This document shows positions 1-8,875 of a stretch of 45,474 nucleotides of DNA, one piece after another. The number at the start of each line of letters is the position of its first letter. Position 1 is the stretch's first letter. Made by a program: the position numbers and the translations under genes. Location: contig NZ_JQIU01000008.1 in NCBI RefSeq assembly GCF_002379365.1, positions 1,621,185 through 1,666,658 on the forward strand, in the 5' to 3' direction. The stretch comes from Brachyspira sp. G79. Its GTDB lineage: Bacteria; Spirochaetota; Brachyspiria; Brachyspirales; Brachyspiraceae. The notes beneath the pieces were generated by a model. The model had not been told where the DNA came from and did not search any database. It worked only from the letters and a program-made list of their open reading frames with translations.

Positions 1-1
1 T

Positions 2-1027
2 TCTAACTTCTTAATAGAAGAACTTAAAATTAGAATAAAAGATTATAAACAAAAAATAGAAACTATATATTTGGGAGGAGGCACTCCTTCTGTATTGGGT
101 GCTGATTTATTAAAGTATTTATTAGATAATATATTAGATATTGTTTATAAACATAATGAAAATAAATATTTAATAAAAGAAATAACAATAGAATCTAATA
201 TAAATAACATAAATAATAAATACATTAATTTGCTTGAAAGTATAGAAAATATAAGGCTTTCACTAGGTATACAGACATTTAATGAAAAAAGTTTATCTAT
301 TATAAATAGACATACAAATAAAAAAGATATTATAAAATCACTTAAATTAATAAATAAATCTTCTTTAGAGAATATTTCTCTCGATTTTATATGCGGTCTT
401 CCTTTAAACTCAAAAACACAGATAAGAGATGATATATTATTTTCATTTGACCTTCTTCCAAAAATAAAGCATGCCTCTCTTTACTATTTGGAACTCACAG
501 AATCACTTAAAAATAAATGGGAAAAATTACTTCCAAGTGAAGAAGAATCAATCATTTATTATAAGCTAGCTTCTGATACATTATATAGTTTGGGATTAAA
601 ACGATACGAAGTGTCAAATTTTGCTTTTTCTAGTTATAGTTCTATTCATAACAGCAATTACTGGCTTATGAAAGATTATATAGGAATAGGAGTATCTGCT
701 TCAGGCTGTTATAATAATATAAGATATACGAATGTGAAAATGATTAATGATTATTTTAACTCTATATCTAAAAATCAGCTTGCAGAAAAAGAAAGAGAAT
801 ATTTAGATAAAGATACTAGAAAAAAAGAGTTTATATTCCTTTCACTGAGAACAGTAAAAGGAATAGACATAAACAAATATAATTGCATTTTCAATGAAGA
901 TTTTTATTTGAAACATAAAAAAACGATAAACAGCTATAGAGAATATTTTAATATATCCCCCAAATACTTATCTATAAAAAATTCTTATTTTAATTATGCT
1001 GATGAGATTAGTATATTACTGCTGTGA
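2..1027 (+). CDS. hemW: HemW-like radical SAM protein, 5' end outside window
   Basis: The reading frame is open to the left edge, so the true start lies upstream; the TTG at 71 is internal. The visible part begins just before the glycine-rich SAM-binding motif GGGTPS (base 74 on) and continues through RLSLGIQTF and the LDFICGLP block, as in the HemW/oxygen-independent coproporphyrinogen-oxidase-like family. The Cys cluster that binds the iron-sulfur cluster would lie outside the window and cannot be checked. HemW members are thought to be haem chaperones rather than true coproporphyrinogen dehydrogenases. The last 12 bases overlap the end of the convergent repressor gene. The family assignment is firm; the choice of HemW over a relative is based on general resemblance. 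Confidence 0.85.
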   Translation, partial: SNFLIEELKIRIKDYKQKIETIYLGGGTPSVLGADLLKYLLDNILDIVYKHNENKYLIKEITIESNINNINNKYINLLESIENIRLSLGIQTFNEKSLSIINRHTNKKDIIKSLKLINKSSLENISLDFICGLPLNSKTQIRDDILFSFDLLPKIKHASLYYLELTESLKNKWEKLLPSEEESIIYYKLASDTLYSLGLKRYEVSNFAFSSYSSIHNSNYWLMKDYIGIGVSASGCYNNIRYTNVKMINDYFNSISKNQLAEKEREYLDKDTRKKEFIFLSLRTVKGIDINKYNCIFNEDFYLKHKKTINSYREYFNISPKYLSIKNSYFNYADEISILLL

Positions 1028-1318
1028 TTTTATTAAAGATTCCTGAAAGTTTTTGTCGTTTATAAGATATTTATCAACTATTACTGCTAAAGCACTGTCT
1101 TCTTTTTTCAATTCTTTTGCTCCCCTTGTTATCGAACAAAGGCTTGCATTAAGATGTTTTGCTATTTCATACTGAGGCATTTTTTTCCTTAATAAAGTGA
1201 CTATCCTGAGCCTTTGCTGTATCATATCCTGCTCGTCCTTAGTAAAAAGTTCCCCTAAAAGCTTCTTAATAAACTCTTCATCTGTTTCTGTTGCTAGAAT
1301 ATGTGCTAAAAGTTCCAT
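1016..1318 (-). CDS. trpR: TrpR-family transcriptional repressor
   Basis: This is a 100-residue, all-helical protein of the size usual for Trp repressors. Residues 20-85 follow the TrpR/YerC pattern: LFTKDEQDMIQQRLRIV, then a helix-turn-helix with QYEIAKHLNASLCSITRG. The segment SITRGAKELKK matches the recognition-helix region of E. coli TrpR (ATITRGSNSLK). Known members bind L-tryptophan as corepressor and control tryptophan or aromatic genes. pheA and aroK lie about 2 kb away. A GGAG-type ribosome site precedes the ATG. A sigma70-like promoter with a dyad over the -10 box lies upstream, which suggests autoregulation. The ligand is inferred from the family; a YerC-type regulator without Trp binding is the alternative. 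Confidence 0.82.
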   Translation of the reverse strand: MELLAHILATETDEEFIKKLLGELFTKDEQDMIQQRLRIVTLLRKKMPQYEIAKHLNASLCSITRGAKELKKEDSALAVIVDKYLINDKNFQESLIKSQQ

Positions 1319-1350
1319 AATTTATTCTCCTTTAATTATTACTATTTAGA

Positions 1351-1387
1351 ATACTACTAAGTATAGAATAAATATTAATTTTTTCAA
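1351..1387 (-). promoter_or_regulatory. Promoter of trpR-like gene with overlapping dyad
   Basis: Read on the minus strand, a TTGAAA -35 (1382-1387) and a TATACT -10 (1360-1365) are separated by 16 bases. The -10 box sits inside the dyad ATACT-N4-AGTAT (1351-1364), where a self-repressing TrpR-like protein could bind. The half-site ATACT resembles the GNACT half-site of E. coli trp operators, but the spacing is shorter (4 instead of 8 bases), so the operator is tentative. Confidence 0.5.
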
Positions 1388-1628
1388 GTGAATTTTGTAT
1401 TATTACAGATAATAAAATATATTTTATTATTTTATAATGTATATTACAAGTATGTATAAATTACTGTTTATAAATAAAGGCATATTTATGAAAAAGACTA
1501 ATAAAAAAAATAATAATAGCAAAAAAAATAACTAAAAAAATAATCCACAAAAGAAAATGGTATTAATAATATTTTTATCATTATATTTATAATATTTATT
1601 ACAGTAATAACTACTATATATATATACC

Positions 1629-2075
1629 ATGAATAAAAAAAACAATAAAAATATAATAAAAAATATAAACGAAATAGATTCTTCAGGTCTTACAATAGTA
1701 ATGAAAGCACTCCTTAATGAAAATAATAATATAAATATTAATGATATAAAAAGACTTGTAAGAGAAAATAGAAAAAATATAGACTATAAAATAAGGGATA
1801 GTGAAAGCAAAACACTTTTAATGTATGCTGTATTTAACGGAAATACAGAAATAATAAAAGACATATCAAACTATGGAAACCTATTAGACGAAACTGATAA
1901 CAATGGAAGAACCGCTTTGCATTGGGCTGTTTATTATAATAAGTATGATGCTGTTGTTACATTAATAGAACTTGGTGCTAAAGATTACATAAAAGATAAT
2001 TATTCTCTCACGCCGATAGACATAGCACAATATGAAGGATATGGAGATATATACAAATACTTATCTTCATTATAG
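1629..2075 (+). CDS. Ankyrin-repeat protein with a broken N-terminal membrane segment
   Basis: The intact frame encodes 148 residues with about three ankyrin repeats. The clearest are around residues 62-90 (TLLMYAVFNGNTEI) and 95-125 (GRTALHWAVYYNKYDAVVTL). Ankyrin repeats mediate protein binding; the partner is unknown. The ATG at 1629 has no ribosome site. A better start with AAAGG lies at 1488 and opens an Asn/Lys-rich stretch that stops after 15 codons. Between the two, in other frames, is a hydrophobic stretch (IIFIIFITVITTIYIYH) that would be the membrane anchor. The original gene was probably 1488-2075, anchored in the membrane, and has lost its frame in A-rich tracts. Whether the remaining ORF is translated is uncertain. 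Confidence 0.65.
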   Translation: MNKKNNKNIIKNINEIDSSGLTIVMKALLNENNNININDIKRLVRENRKNIDYKIRDSESKTLLMYAVFNGNTEIIKDISNYGNLLDETDNNGRTALHWAVYYNKYDAVVTLIELGAKDYIKDNYSLTPIDIAQYEGYGDIYKYLSSL

Positions 2076-2310
2076 TAAATAATACTTTCTGCAAAAGTAC
2101 TTGATAAAATTAGCTATAAAATATTTCATTTCTCTAATTATAATATTATGTATATATTGTGTAAGTAACAATTAAAAAAAACAAAAAATTAATACAGGTA
2201 AAAGTTTAATATTTATGGAGTTATAAGAAATAAAAATTATTTTTTATTTACAAAATACTACATAGTTATATAATATGCCTATTAAAATATAAAATTTTTT
2301 GGAGAAAATA

Positions 2311-2838
2311 TTGAAAAAAATAATATTAGTTTTTATATTAATTTTATCATTATCATCATGTGCGGCTAAAGTTCATTTGGTAGAAGACTCTTTTTACGGT
2401 AAGAAATTCTATCAAACAGATTATGTATCTATAACTTTTTGGTCAGCAACTATAAAATTCAGATTAAAAAATATAAGTGGTACGAGTAATATAATATTGG
2501 AAGCTCAGTATATTACAGACGGTTCTTTTAATATTACAGAAAAAAGCAAGATAGTTATAAAATTTTCTGACGGTACATTTTTAGATCTATACTATACATC
2601 TTTAATTCCAAAAACGGATACTGAAGTAATATATGGTACTTCTATATATTTTATGGATACGGCCTATGTGGATAGAACATACAGCATACAGGCAGAAAAT
2701 AAAATAACAGATATGAAAACAATAACAGATATACGCGTAGAAACTGCTGACGGATTTAAAAATTTCAAAGTAAAAGAAAGTGCAGCAAATAATATTATAA
2801 AATTATATAATGAAATGAAAGAACTTTTATCAAAATAA
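2311..2838 (+). CDS. Putative lipoprotein, unknown function
   Basis: The protein has 175 residues. I start it at TTG 2311 because a GGAG ribosome site (2301-2304) lies six bases upstream; an in-frame TTG at 2299 would place that site inside the gene. The N-terminus MKKIILVFILILSLSSCAAK is a lipoprotein signal peptide with lipobox LSSC, so Cys-17 would be lipidated and the protein membrane-anchored outside the cytoplasm. The remainder (about 150 residues) is polar with alternating beta-like segments and no family I recognise. A small inverted-repeat element begins three bases after the stop, and its hairpin could end transcription. Confidence 0.7.
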   Translation: MKKIILVFILILSLSSCAAKVHLVEDSFYGKKFYQTDYVSITFWSATIKFRLKNISGTSNIILEAQYITDGSFNITEKSKIVIKFSDGTFLDLYYTSLIPKTDTEVIYGTSIYFMDTAYVDRTYSIQAENKITDMKTITDIRVETADGFKNFKVKESAANNIIKLYNEMKELLSK

Positions 2839-2840
2839 AA

Positions 2841-3000
2841 TATATACTGGAACAATTTTATTTTGTCAATTGATACACATTATAGAGAATAATAAACTTT
2901 TTTGTGCAACAAAAAAGTTAATAATTCTATATAAAGAGCATCGGTTGACAAACTTAAAATTTATTTTTTGACAAATTATAATTGTTTAGGTATATATACT
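2841..3000. repeat. Small IS630-related inverted-repeat element (MITE-like)
   Basis: The left end (2841-2872) begins TATATACTGGAACAAT and contains TGTCAA. The right end (2970-2998) carries TTGACA, 17 bases, then TATATA. The inverse of the left end has the same layout. The centre (about 2882-2932) is a long hairpin whose core is a perfect 10-bp stem (2895-2904 with 2910-2919) and a 5-base loop. There is no coding capacity. Ends of the same design border the IS630 remnant at 16636-17697, so this is probably a non-autonomous relative. Its right end could act as a promoter toward pheA. Bases 3001-3162 hold nothing recognisable. Confidence 0.6.
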
Positions 3001-3162
3001 TTTTTTGATATATATGTTGTACATATAGACAGAATAAAATTGTTTAATTTTCGTTTTTAAGACTTTTTATATTTTTATTTATATACTTAAAACTTATTTA
3101 TAGAGTATAAAAATTACTATTTGTAGTTATTAATATAAAATGATATAATATTTTTAAATCAC

Positions 3163-3190
3163 TTTACAATTTACATCTATTTAGTATAAT
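3163..3190 (+). promoter_or_regulatory. Probable pheA promoter
   Basis: TTTACA (3163-3168), a 16-base spacer and a consensus TATAAT (3185-3190) lie 44 bases before the pheA ATG. The -10 box lies within an imperfect dyad, TAGTA (3182-3186) and TACTA (3196-3200), that might bind a regulator. This is a sequence call only. Confidence 0.5.
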
Positions 3191-3234
3191 CTTATTACTA
3201 CAATAAGAAATATTTTATATTTAAGGATATTGTT

Positions 3235-4358
3235 ATGTTAGCTGAAGAATTACAGGAATTAAGAAAAGAAATTGATAGAATTGATAAACAAATAGTAAAT
3301 TTGATAGATGAGAGAATGAAAGTAAGTTTGAAAGTAGGGGAAACAAAAAAAAATATAATGCCCCTATATTTGATCCAAAAAGAGAAAAGGAAGTTATATC
3401 AAAAAAAATAGAACTTCTTGAAAATAAAGATTTATCATCATTAATAATAACCATATATAATGATATAATGTACACATCAAAACAGCTTCAGAAACATTTA
3501 ATTGATGAGAGTAGTAATAATAAAAAAGAAAATGGCAATAATAAAGAAAAAATAAAATATGATAAGGTGGTAGTTTATCAAGGAAGAGAAGGTGGAAACG
3601 GACATGAGGCTGCTTTAAAATTTTTTGGTGAAAATGCATGTCTCATAAAAAAAGCATATTTTAATGATGTGCTTGAAAGTATAAGAAATGGAGATAGTTA
3701 TTATGGAGTTTTACCTTTGGAAAATTCTTCTACTGGTATGGTTAATGAGGTTTTGGATATACTTGCTGATTATAACTGCAAAATTGTAGGGGAAATATAT
3801 TTACCTATAGAATACGGACTTATGGCTAAAAAGGGAAGCAGCATAAAAGATATTAAAAAAGTTATATCTCATCATCAGGCTTTGAAGCAGTGTTCTAATT
3901 TTATAAAAGAAAATGGTTTTGAAGAGATAACAGCATCAAATACTGCTGAGGCTGCTTTTATAGTCTCTAAAGGAGATGATAAAACTATTGCATCTATTTC
4001 AAATAAAAATGCTTGTAAGATTTATGATTTAGAAATGATTGAAGAAAATATTGAAAATATAAAAGGAAATACTACACGCTTTATAATAGTAGCTAATTAT
4101 GATAATGCTTTAAATAGCGGAAACAAAATGACTATGAGGTTTTTGCTTCCTCATGAAAACGGAAGTTTGGCTAATTCTCTTGATAAATTAAAAAGTTTTA
4201 ATTTAACTTCTATAGTAAGCCGTCCGCATAGTGACAGAAAATGGCAGTATTATTTTTATATTGATATGACTGGAGACTTTGATAAATATAGAGAAGAGTT
4301 TGAAGATTTTAAAAGAAGTGTGGAGAATTTGATAATATTGGGGCAGTATGATGAATAA
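3235..4358 (+). CDS. pheA: Chorismate mutase / prephenate dehydratase (P-protein), frame broken at an A9 run
   Basis: The product converts chorismate to prephenate and then phenylpyruvate, for phenylalanine synthesis. ATG 3235 follows AAGGA (3223-3227). The chorismate mutase domain begins LRKEIDRIDKQIVNLIDERM. The frame then stops at 3409 after 58 codons, while the continuation (YNAPIFDPKREKEVI) is in the -1 frame after nine As (3345-3353). Downstream come the prephenate dehydratase domain (LPLENSSTGMVNE; GNTTRF near its end) and a C-terminal ACT domain (GSLANSL, SRPHSDRKW), the usual phenylalanine-feedback site. A tenth A, or a -1 slip on A-AAA-AAA, restores one continuous protein. If unrepaired, translation could restart near 3468 and give the dehydratase part only. 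The gene overlaps aroK by 11 bases, indicating an operon. Confidence 0.82.
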
Positions 4359-4881
4359 TAATATAGATAATAAAATAATATTTATAATAGGTCTTCCGGG
4401 CTCTGGAAAAAGTGCTTTATCAAAACTTCTAGCAGAAAAATTAAATTATACTCTTTATGATATGGACTCACTTATAGAGAAAAAAGAAAATAAAACAATA
4501 ACTAATATTTTTTCTGAAAATGGAGAAGAATATTTTAGAAAAGTAGAGAGTAAAATTTTAGAGGAGCTTGCAGGCATGAATAATGTTGTAATATCCACTG
4601 GTGGAGGGATAGTACTTGCAGAAAAAAATAGAAATATTATGAAAGAAAAAGGACTTACTATTTTTATAGACAGAAATCCAGAAATTATACTTCAAAATAT
4701 AGATCCAAGAGAGCGTCCTTTGCTTGCGAAAGATAAAAATAAATTATTAGAGCTTTCAAAACAGAGGGATAGTTTATACAGAGAGAGTGCTGATGTAATA
4801 TTTACACATAACACTTGGGAAGATGATATTAATAGAACCTTTGAACAATTAGAATATGATTTAAAAAGTTTTATTAATTAA
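4348..4881 (+). CDS. aroK: Shikimate kinase
   Basis: The product phosphorylates shikimate at the 3-hydroxyl, the fifth step of the chorismate pathway, in the cytoplasm. The 177 residues are close to the usual 170-175. Visible motifs are the Walker A GLPGSGKS (residues 15-22), the substrate Asp in YDMDSLIE, STGGGIV (the glycine-rich substrate loop), and the lid arginine region ERPLL followed by RDSLYRE near the C-terminus. ATG codons at 4348 and 4351 both lie inside the end of pheA, so translation is probably coupled and the pair forms an aromatic amino-acid operon. There is no obvious terminator directly after the stop. Confidence 0.9.
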   Translation: MMNNNIDNKIIFIIGLPGSGKSALSKLLAEKLNYTLYDMDSLIEKKENKTITNIFSENGEEYFRKVESKILEELAGMNNVVISTGGGIVLAEKNRNIMKEKGLTIFIDRNPEIILQNIDPRERPLLAKDKNKLLELSKQRDSLYRESADVIFTHNTWEDDINRTFEQLEYDLKSFIN

Positions 4882-5189
4882 TATAGTATGGGTGTTATAA
4901 TTTTGTATTTTTATAAATTTGATGTTTAAAATATATACCATAATTTTTATTTATAGTAATTTTTTTAATATTATTTTTTGTTTTTAATATTTGTATACAT
5001 AGAGTCGTACCAACTTATATTTATCTTATGACACTGTATGACTGTTACCAAAAAAATACCGTTGGTATGGTATGAAATAACCAAGGATCTGTCCATTTAT
5101 TGCAAAAACTGTATTTTAGATATTACGATACATTTAATAGAATAACTAACATATAAAGCTGTAGTAATTGTATTTTCGAAAAGAGTATC

Positions 5190-5589
5190 CTAAAGATAAA
5201 AACTTTAACTAAGTCGCTGCAAAAAAGTTGATAATACATTTATAAAAATATAGAAATTAACAAAATAAAATTGTTTCAGTATATGATTAAACAAATATAG
5301 TTTATCAAAATTAATTTTTTAACTTTTAAATATTTGAACTTTTCCATGTACACTGTTTATTTTGTTGTGACAAATAAGCAGGCACAGACCTCTGTCTAGA
5401 AATGCTATATTTCACACTAATTTATAAATTATCCTACATATAAAATTAGTACTATTTAGTATTATTTTTACACTTGCACTTTCTAGAAGTGTATCTGAGC
5501 TTGTCTAGGATATAATGTTATTTAACTAAGTTCGCCTATTGTGTGAGGTGGGCTTAACCAAAAGTTAAATAAAAAAAATTACAAACTTA
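5190..5589. repeat. Composite of abutting small inverted-repeat elements
   Basis: One element end (5265-5285, TTAACA-17-TATATG reading right) directly meets the inward end of a second element (5283-5307), suggesting insertion into the TA terminus of a neighbour. Inside is a reverse copy of a conserved cassette (about 5418-5485, containing TAGTACTAATTTTATATG in reverse sense) followed by TCTGAGCTTGTCTAGGATAT, also found near 14376-14400. The stretch 4882-5189 before it is AT-rich with no gene I can support. Confidence 0.5.
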
Positions 5590-6296
5590 AAAATTTTAGT
5601 TTATGGTATAATTAAAATATGGATTTTCATTTAACATACAAAGAAATAAAATTATTGAAATCTTTTCATAAAAGAGTTTAAATATAGAAGAATATCTGAC
5701 AGGGTAAAGTGTGTTGTTGCTTTGACTCAGGGTTTTAGTTTTGATGATATAGCAAATTTCTATTAATTGATGAAAGAACTGCTAAAAGATATTTTATATA
5801 TACAGAAAAGAAGGTATAGAAAAATATAGAATTGTTAAAAGAAGAGTTAAGAAATAATTGTTATAGTTATGCCAAAAATATTAAAAAATATATCGAAAAA
5901 ACTTTTAAAATAAAATATACAGTAGCTGGTTTATTTATCTTATTACACCGTATCAGTTTTCTCTATAAGAAGACTAAAGTGTATATGCCCGTTGTGATAT
6001 AGCTTTACAAAAAGAATTTCTCGAAAAATATAAAAAACTTCGTAAAAATCTCAAAGAAAATAAAGAAAAATAATGAAGAAATATTCTTTATGGATGACGT
6101 TCATGCCACATGTAACATAATGACTGCCTATGCTTGGATTGAAAAGGAAAAGATAAAACTGTCAAACACAATACGTAAAAAGAAAGAATTAATATTAATG
6201 GAGTTTACAGTCAGATTTGCCAAGATATAGTGGTGAGTAGTCCTTAGAAGTTATATTCTGTTAAATATAGTTAATCTTATTAAACGCATAGAATAG
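5590..6296 (+). mobile_element. IS630-family transposase remnant, copy 1 (3' truncated)
   Basis: This is a decayed transposase gene that aligns by eye, base for base, with the copy starting at 16636. ATG 5619 opens a helix-turn-helix region (LTYKEIKLLKSFHKRV), broken by several stops and shifts. Later frames give AGLFILLHRISFLYKKTKV and the catalytic block FFMDDVHAT...AYAWIEKEK, the second Asp region of the DDE domain of IS630/Tc1-mariner transposases. The similarity to copy 2 ends near 6296, so the final catalytic Glu region is missing and the copy cannot be active. It abuts the GH32 remnant. Confidence 0.75.
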
Positions 6297-6304
6297 GTAT
6301 ATTA

Positions 6305-6701
6305 ATTGTATTTTATGATATTTAACTCCTGTATAAAATATATGTAATTTACCGTATTTTTCTATTGCACTTCCAGAAAAAACATCCGTTTTTATCATAT
6401 TCATTATCATACTTTAGGGCTATATCTTCATACTTCCAATTTAGCATATCTTTACTAGCATGACCCCAATGAATAGTACCAAAGCAAGGAGCAAAAGGAT
6501 TATACTGATAATATAGATTAAATATACCATTATAATAGCATAGCCTGTTAACCCATTTTTATTCTGGTGTGAAATTGTATTTTGGTCTTAGATTTGAATT
6601 AAAATTTTTCTTATCAAAAGTTTTATATTATAAGTTAATATACTGATTCCAGTTATTATAAATACTATAAAAATACCTAATTTTTTATTAATTAATTTCA
6701 T
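6305..6701 (-). pseudogene. Fragment of a GH32 beta-fructosidase / sucrose-6-phosphate hydrolase
   Basis: Read on the minus strand, ATG 6701 follows AGGATG and opens a hydrophobic N-terminus (LGIFIVFIITGISIL). After a frameshift come RPKYNFTPE, a stop, then YYQYNPFAP, TIHWGHASKDMLNW and DIALKYDNEYDKNGC. After another shift come FSGSAIEKYGKLHIFYTG. This order matches glycoside hydrolase family 32 (RPxYHFTP-WMNDPNG-YQYNP-MHWGHA-SKD-FSGSA). The nucleophile motif NDPNG is degraded (WVNRLCYYNG). Only the first quarter of the enzyme remains; the rest is lost at the IS remnant. The family is clear. The original substrate (sucrose, fructan) is not known, but the hydrophobic N-terminus suggests an exported enzyme. 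Confidence 0.72.
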
Positions 6702-6970
6702 ATTTCATCCTATTTTTGTATTTTTATATTTTATTAATAATTTTTTAATAGAAAATTAATGCTTAATATTATATTAAAAAACATTTATATAATTATTAAA
6801 AATAATTATTTTTTATTTTGATAGGTTATATTTGAACTGAATGTAATATAAATAATAAAACTTCTAGAGAATCTTCTGTATTATTATTCTATATAATACA
6901 AAAGTAAATGTCGAGAAAAAGTATTTGATATTTAATAACAAGAATTATATTGAGTTTTATAAGTTTGTAT

Positions 6971-7006
6971 AAAAAATAAAGGAGGCAGAATAATTATGCC
7001 CCCTTT
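6971..7006 (-). terminator. Intrinsic terminator of the outer-membrane protein gene
   Basis: On the minus strand a GGGGGCA / TGCCTCC stem with an 8-12 base loop is followed by a T-rich tail, 16 bases past the stop of the gene at 7023. Confidence 0.6.
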
Positions 7007-7022
7007 TTATATTATGTATTAA

Positions 7023-7667
7023 TTAAAATCTTAATCCCACTTCAGCACCTAAATCAAAAGAAGAGAATTTAGTATTGAATGAAGGGTTTGTAGTTTCTGC
7101 CAAAGGTATATCATAAGAGGCATATACACCAAGAACTATATTGAGAGGCAATATAAAATCGACAGAAGCCTTAACATAAGGTATGTATGGATTTTTAAAA
7201 TTTTCTTTTATCTTTTTTAAATCATATCCTTGAGAAGTATATCCTCCGTCGCTTTCTCTAAAATAGCTGTTTCCTCCTAAAGGTATTTTTACTCCAGCAC
7301 CTACTCCTATAGATACAAACCAAACATCTATTCTTGGCAATATACCTATCATTAAGCTGTCAAAAACAAGACCTCCTCTTGATTTTTCATCTATTGCTGA
7401 TTTAAATGCAAATACATCTCTGTTATATCCTAAATCTAATCCTAAACCAAATGACAAATATTCAAAACCAAAATAATAAGCAGGCTGAACATGAACCCCA
7501 AATTCAAAACCAACATCAGATTTTAAACTTGATGAATCATTACCGCTAAAACTACTAAAACTTGCTCCAAGAGGAACAAGCAACCCTAAACTAAATCCTG
7601 TTTTTGCCATTAATCCACTGCTTATACTCATAATTAATATACTTGTTATTATTATTAATTTTTTCAT
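7023..7667 (-). CDS. Putative outer-membrane beta-barrel protein
   Basis: The 214-residue protein has a Sec signal peptide (MKKLIIITSILIMSISSGLMA, cleavage likely after MA-K). The mature part consists of short amphipathic beta-type segments rich in Gly and aromatics (GFEFGVHVQPAYYFGFEYLS, FVSIGVGAGVKIPL) and ends in Phe (AEVGLRF), as in proteins inserted by BamA. I know no specific family for it; it resembles generic spirochaete outer-membrane barrel proteins of unknown function. It stands alone with its own terminator. It could be a surface antigen or pore, but the sequence does not decide. Confidence 0.65.
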   Translation of the reverse strand: MKKLIIITSILIMSISSGLMAKTGFSLGLLVPLGASFSSFSGNDSSSLKSDVGFEFGVHVQPAYYFGFEYLSFGLGLDLGYNRDVFAFKSAIDEKSRGGLVFDSLMIGILPRIDVWFVSIGVGAGVKIPLGGNSYFRESDGGYTSQGYDLKKIKENFKNPYIPYVKASVDFILPLNIVLGVYASYDIPLAETTNPSFNTKFSSFDLGAEVGLRF

Positions 7668-7856
7668 TTTATTATCCTTTTTTGATTATTATCTATATAA
7701 TAAACTACAGCTATAGAAAAAAATAAACTATATATAGTTTGCTTTTGTTTATTGATTCTATGTGCTGTAATGTAGCTTGTATTGCAAATTGTAAGAGAAA
7801 TCTAACTTTTTTGCAAGTTCTTTTTTATATTTTTAAACTTTCGACCAAATTGTTAT

Positions 7857-8153
7857 AATATACTAAAAATTCTTAAGTTTCTCAATTTTTTTATTGTTCT
7901 TTTTCACGCCGCAAAAGTTGCTGCCAAAGGCACGCTTTGCGAAAGTGCAAGTCCAAAAAACAATACTAAATAGTACTAATTATGTTTTATATGTAGAATA
8001 AATTATTAAATTTATCCTTAAATATAGTCTTTTTGCTTCTTTGTGCCACACCTGCCTACGGCACAGACAGCGTCACAAAAGAAATGGTGGGATAAAGCCC
8101 TGTAATATTTTAAAAAATTAATTTTTTGGCAAACTATAATTGTTTAGGTATAT
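7857..8153. repeat. IS630-related inverted-repeat element with conserved cassette
   Basis: The left end (7857-7887) matches the left end of the IS630 copy at 16636 (TACTAAAAATTCTTAAGTTT against TACTGAAAATTTTTAAGTTT). The right end (about 8131-8153) contains TTGGCA-17-TATATA. The interior holds relatively G+C-rich patches (CACGCCGCAAAAG; GCCTGCCTACGGCAC) and one copy of the cassette AGTACTAATTATGTTTTATA (about 7945-8011). No ORF. The remaining intergenic bases 7668-7856 and 8154-8275 show nothing further apart from a repeat at 7832. Confidence 0.55.
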
Positions 8154-8275
8154 ACAAAAAATATATAATTGAATTACTGCATTTTTATAAGTGTATAGAT
8201 ATTGTTATAAATAGCTTTGAAATAAGTTTAATATATTTTTATTTATGAGATGATTTTTTTAAATTATTAGTTAAA

Positions 8276-8311
8276 TAAAAAAGGACATTCTCTATTAAAG
8301 AAAATATCCTA
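8276..8311 (-). terminator. Intrinsic terminator of the lipoprotein gene at 8342
   Basis: On the minus strand an 11-bp stem (AGGATATTTTC with GAGAATGTCCT, three G-U pairs) is followed by a run of six or more Ts. Confidence 0.6.
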
Positions 8312-8341
8312 ATAATTATTATAAATTAATTTTTTGTTTAA

Positions 8342-8875
8342 TTATTTAGAAGTAGCAATAACATCTGTCCAAGTAGCATTGTTAGGAGTTATATCAAGCC
8401 AAAATGTTATCTTTTGAGCTGTTGTCTGAGCAGTATCATTAAGACCGCCATTTATAAAGCTATTTACATCAAATTCACCACTTGTTGGGGTCATTACAAT
8501 TTCATATGAAACAACATCAGTTGTTGATGTAGGGAATGAATCTTGAGTTACTGTATATTTTATTTTTGAATTAGCTATGCCATTTAAAGCAGTCTGCATT
8601 TTTGTTGCAGCATCTTCAGATGAAGCAGTAGCATTATTTGCACCTGTTACTTGAATGTTTATGGTATTTTCGCTACCAGTAGCTGCATAAGTAATAGCAG
8701 GTATTGGCATTTGACCTGTTGTAGCTATATCCAAACCTTCTAATGAATTTGATATTTCATCTCTAAAATCATCAAAAGTTACTTTAGTTGTTGCTGTGCT
8801 GTCTGTTGTATTATTTTTACAGCTTACAGCTAATACTAAAACTAATAAAATGGATAAAAGAATTTTTTTATTCAT
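8342..8875 (-). CDS. Putative lipoprotein, unknown function
   Basis: The 177-residue protein has a clear lipoprotein signal: MNKKILLSILLVLVLAVSCKN with lipobox LAVSC, so Cys-19 would be lipidated. The mature part is Thr/Ser/Ala-rich and low in charge (TTGQMPIPAITYAATGSENT), with no domain I recognise. The start has a GGAG ribosome site (from CTCC at 8881-8884 on the plus strand). It is divergent from the lipoprotein gene at 9309, with a 430-base gap that holds only AT-rich sequence and a short repeat at 9122. The location (periplasmic or surface) is not decided by sequence. Confidence 0.7.
   Translation of the reverse strand: MNKKILLSILLVLVLAVSCKNNTTDSTATTKVTFDDFRDEISNSLEGLDIATTGQMPIPAITYAATGSENTINIQVTGANNATASSEDAATKMQTALNGIANSKIKYTVTQDSFPTSTTDVVSYEIVMTPTSGEFDVNSFINGGLNDTAQTTAQKITFWLDITPNNATWTDVIATSK

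Noticed and set aside
3394-3639. Minus-strand ORF opposite pheA
   Set aside because: It has Phe/Tyr/His-rich antisense composition, and the plus strand encodes a known enzyme.
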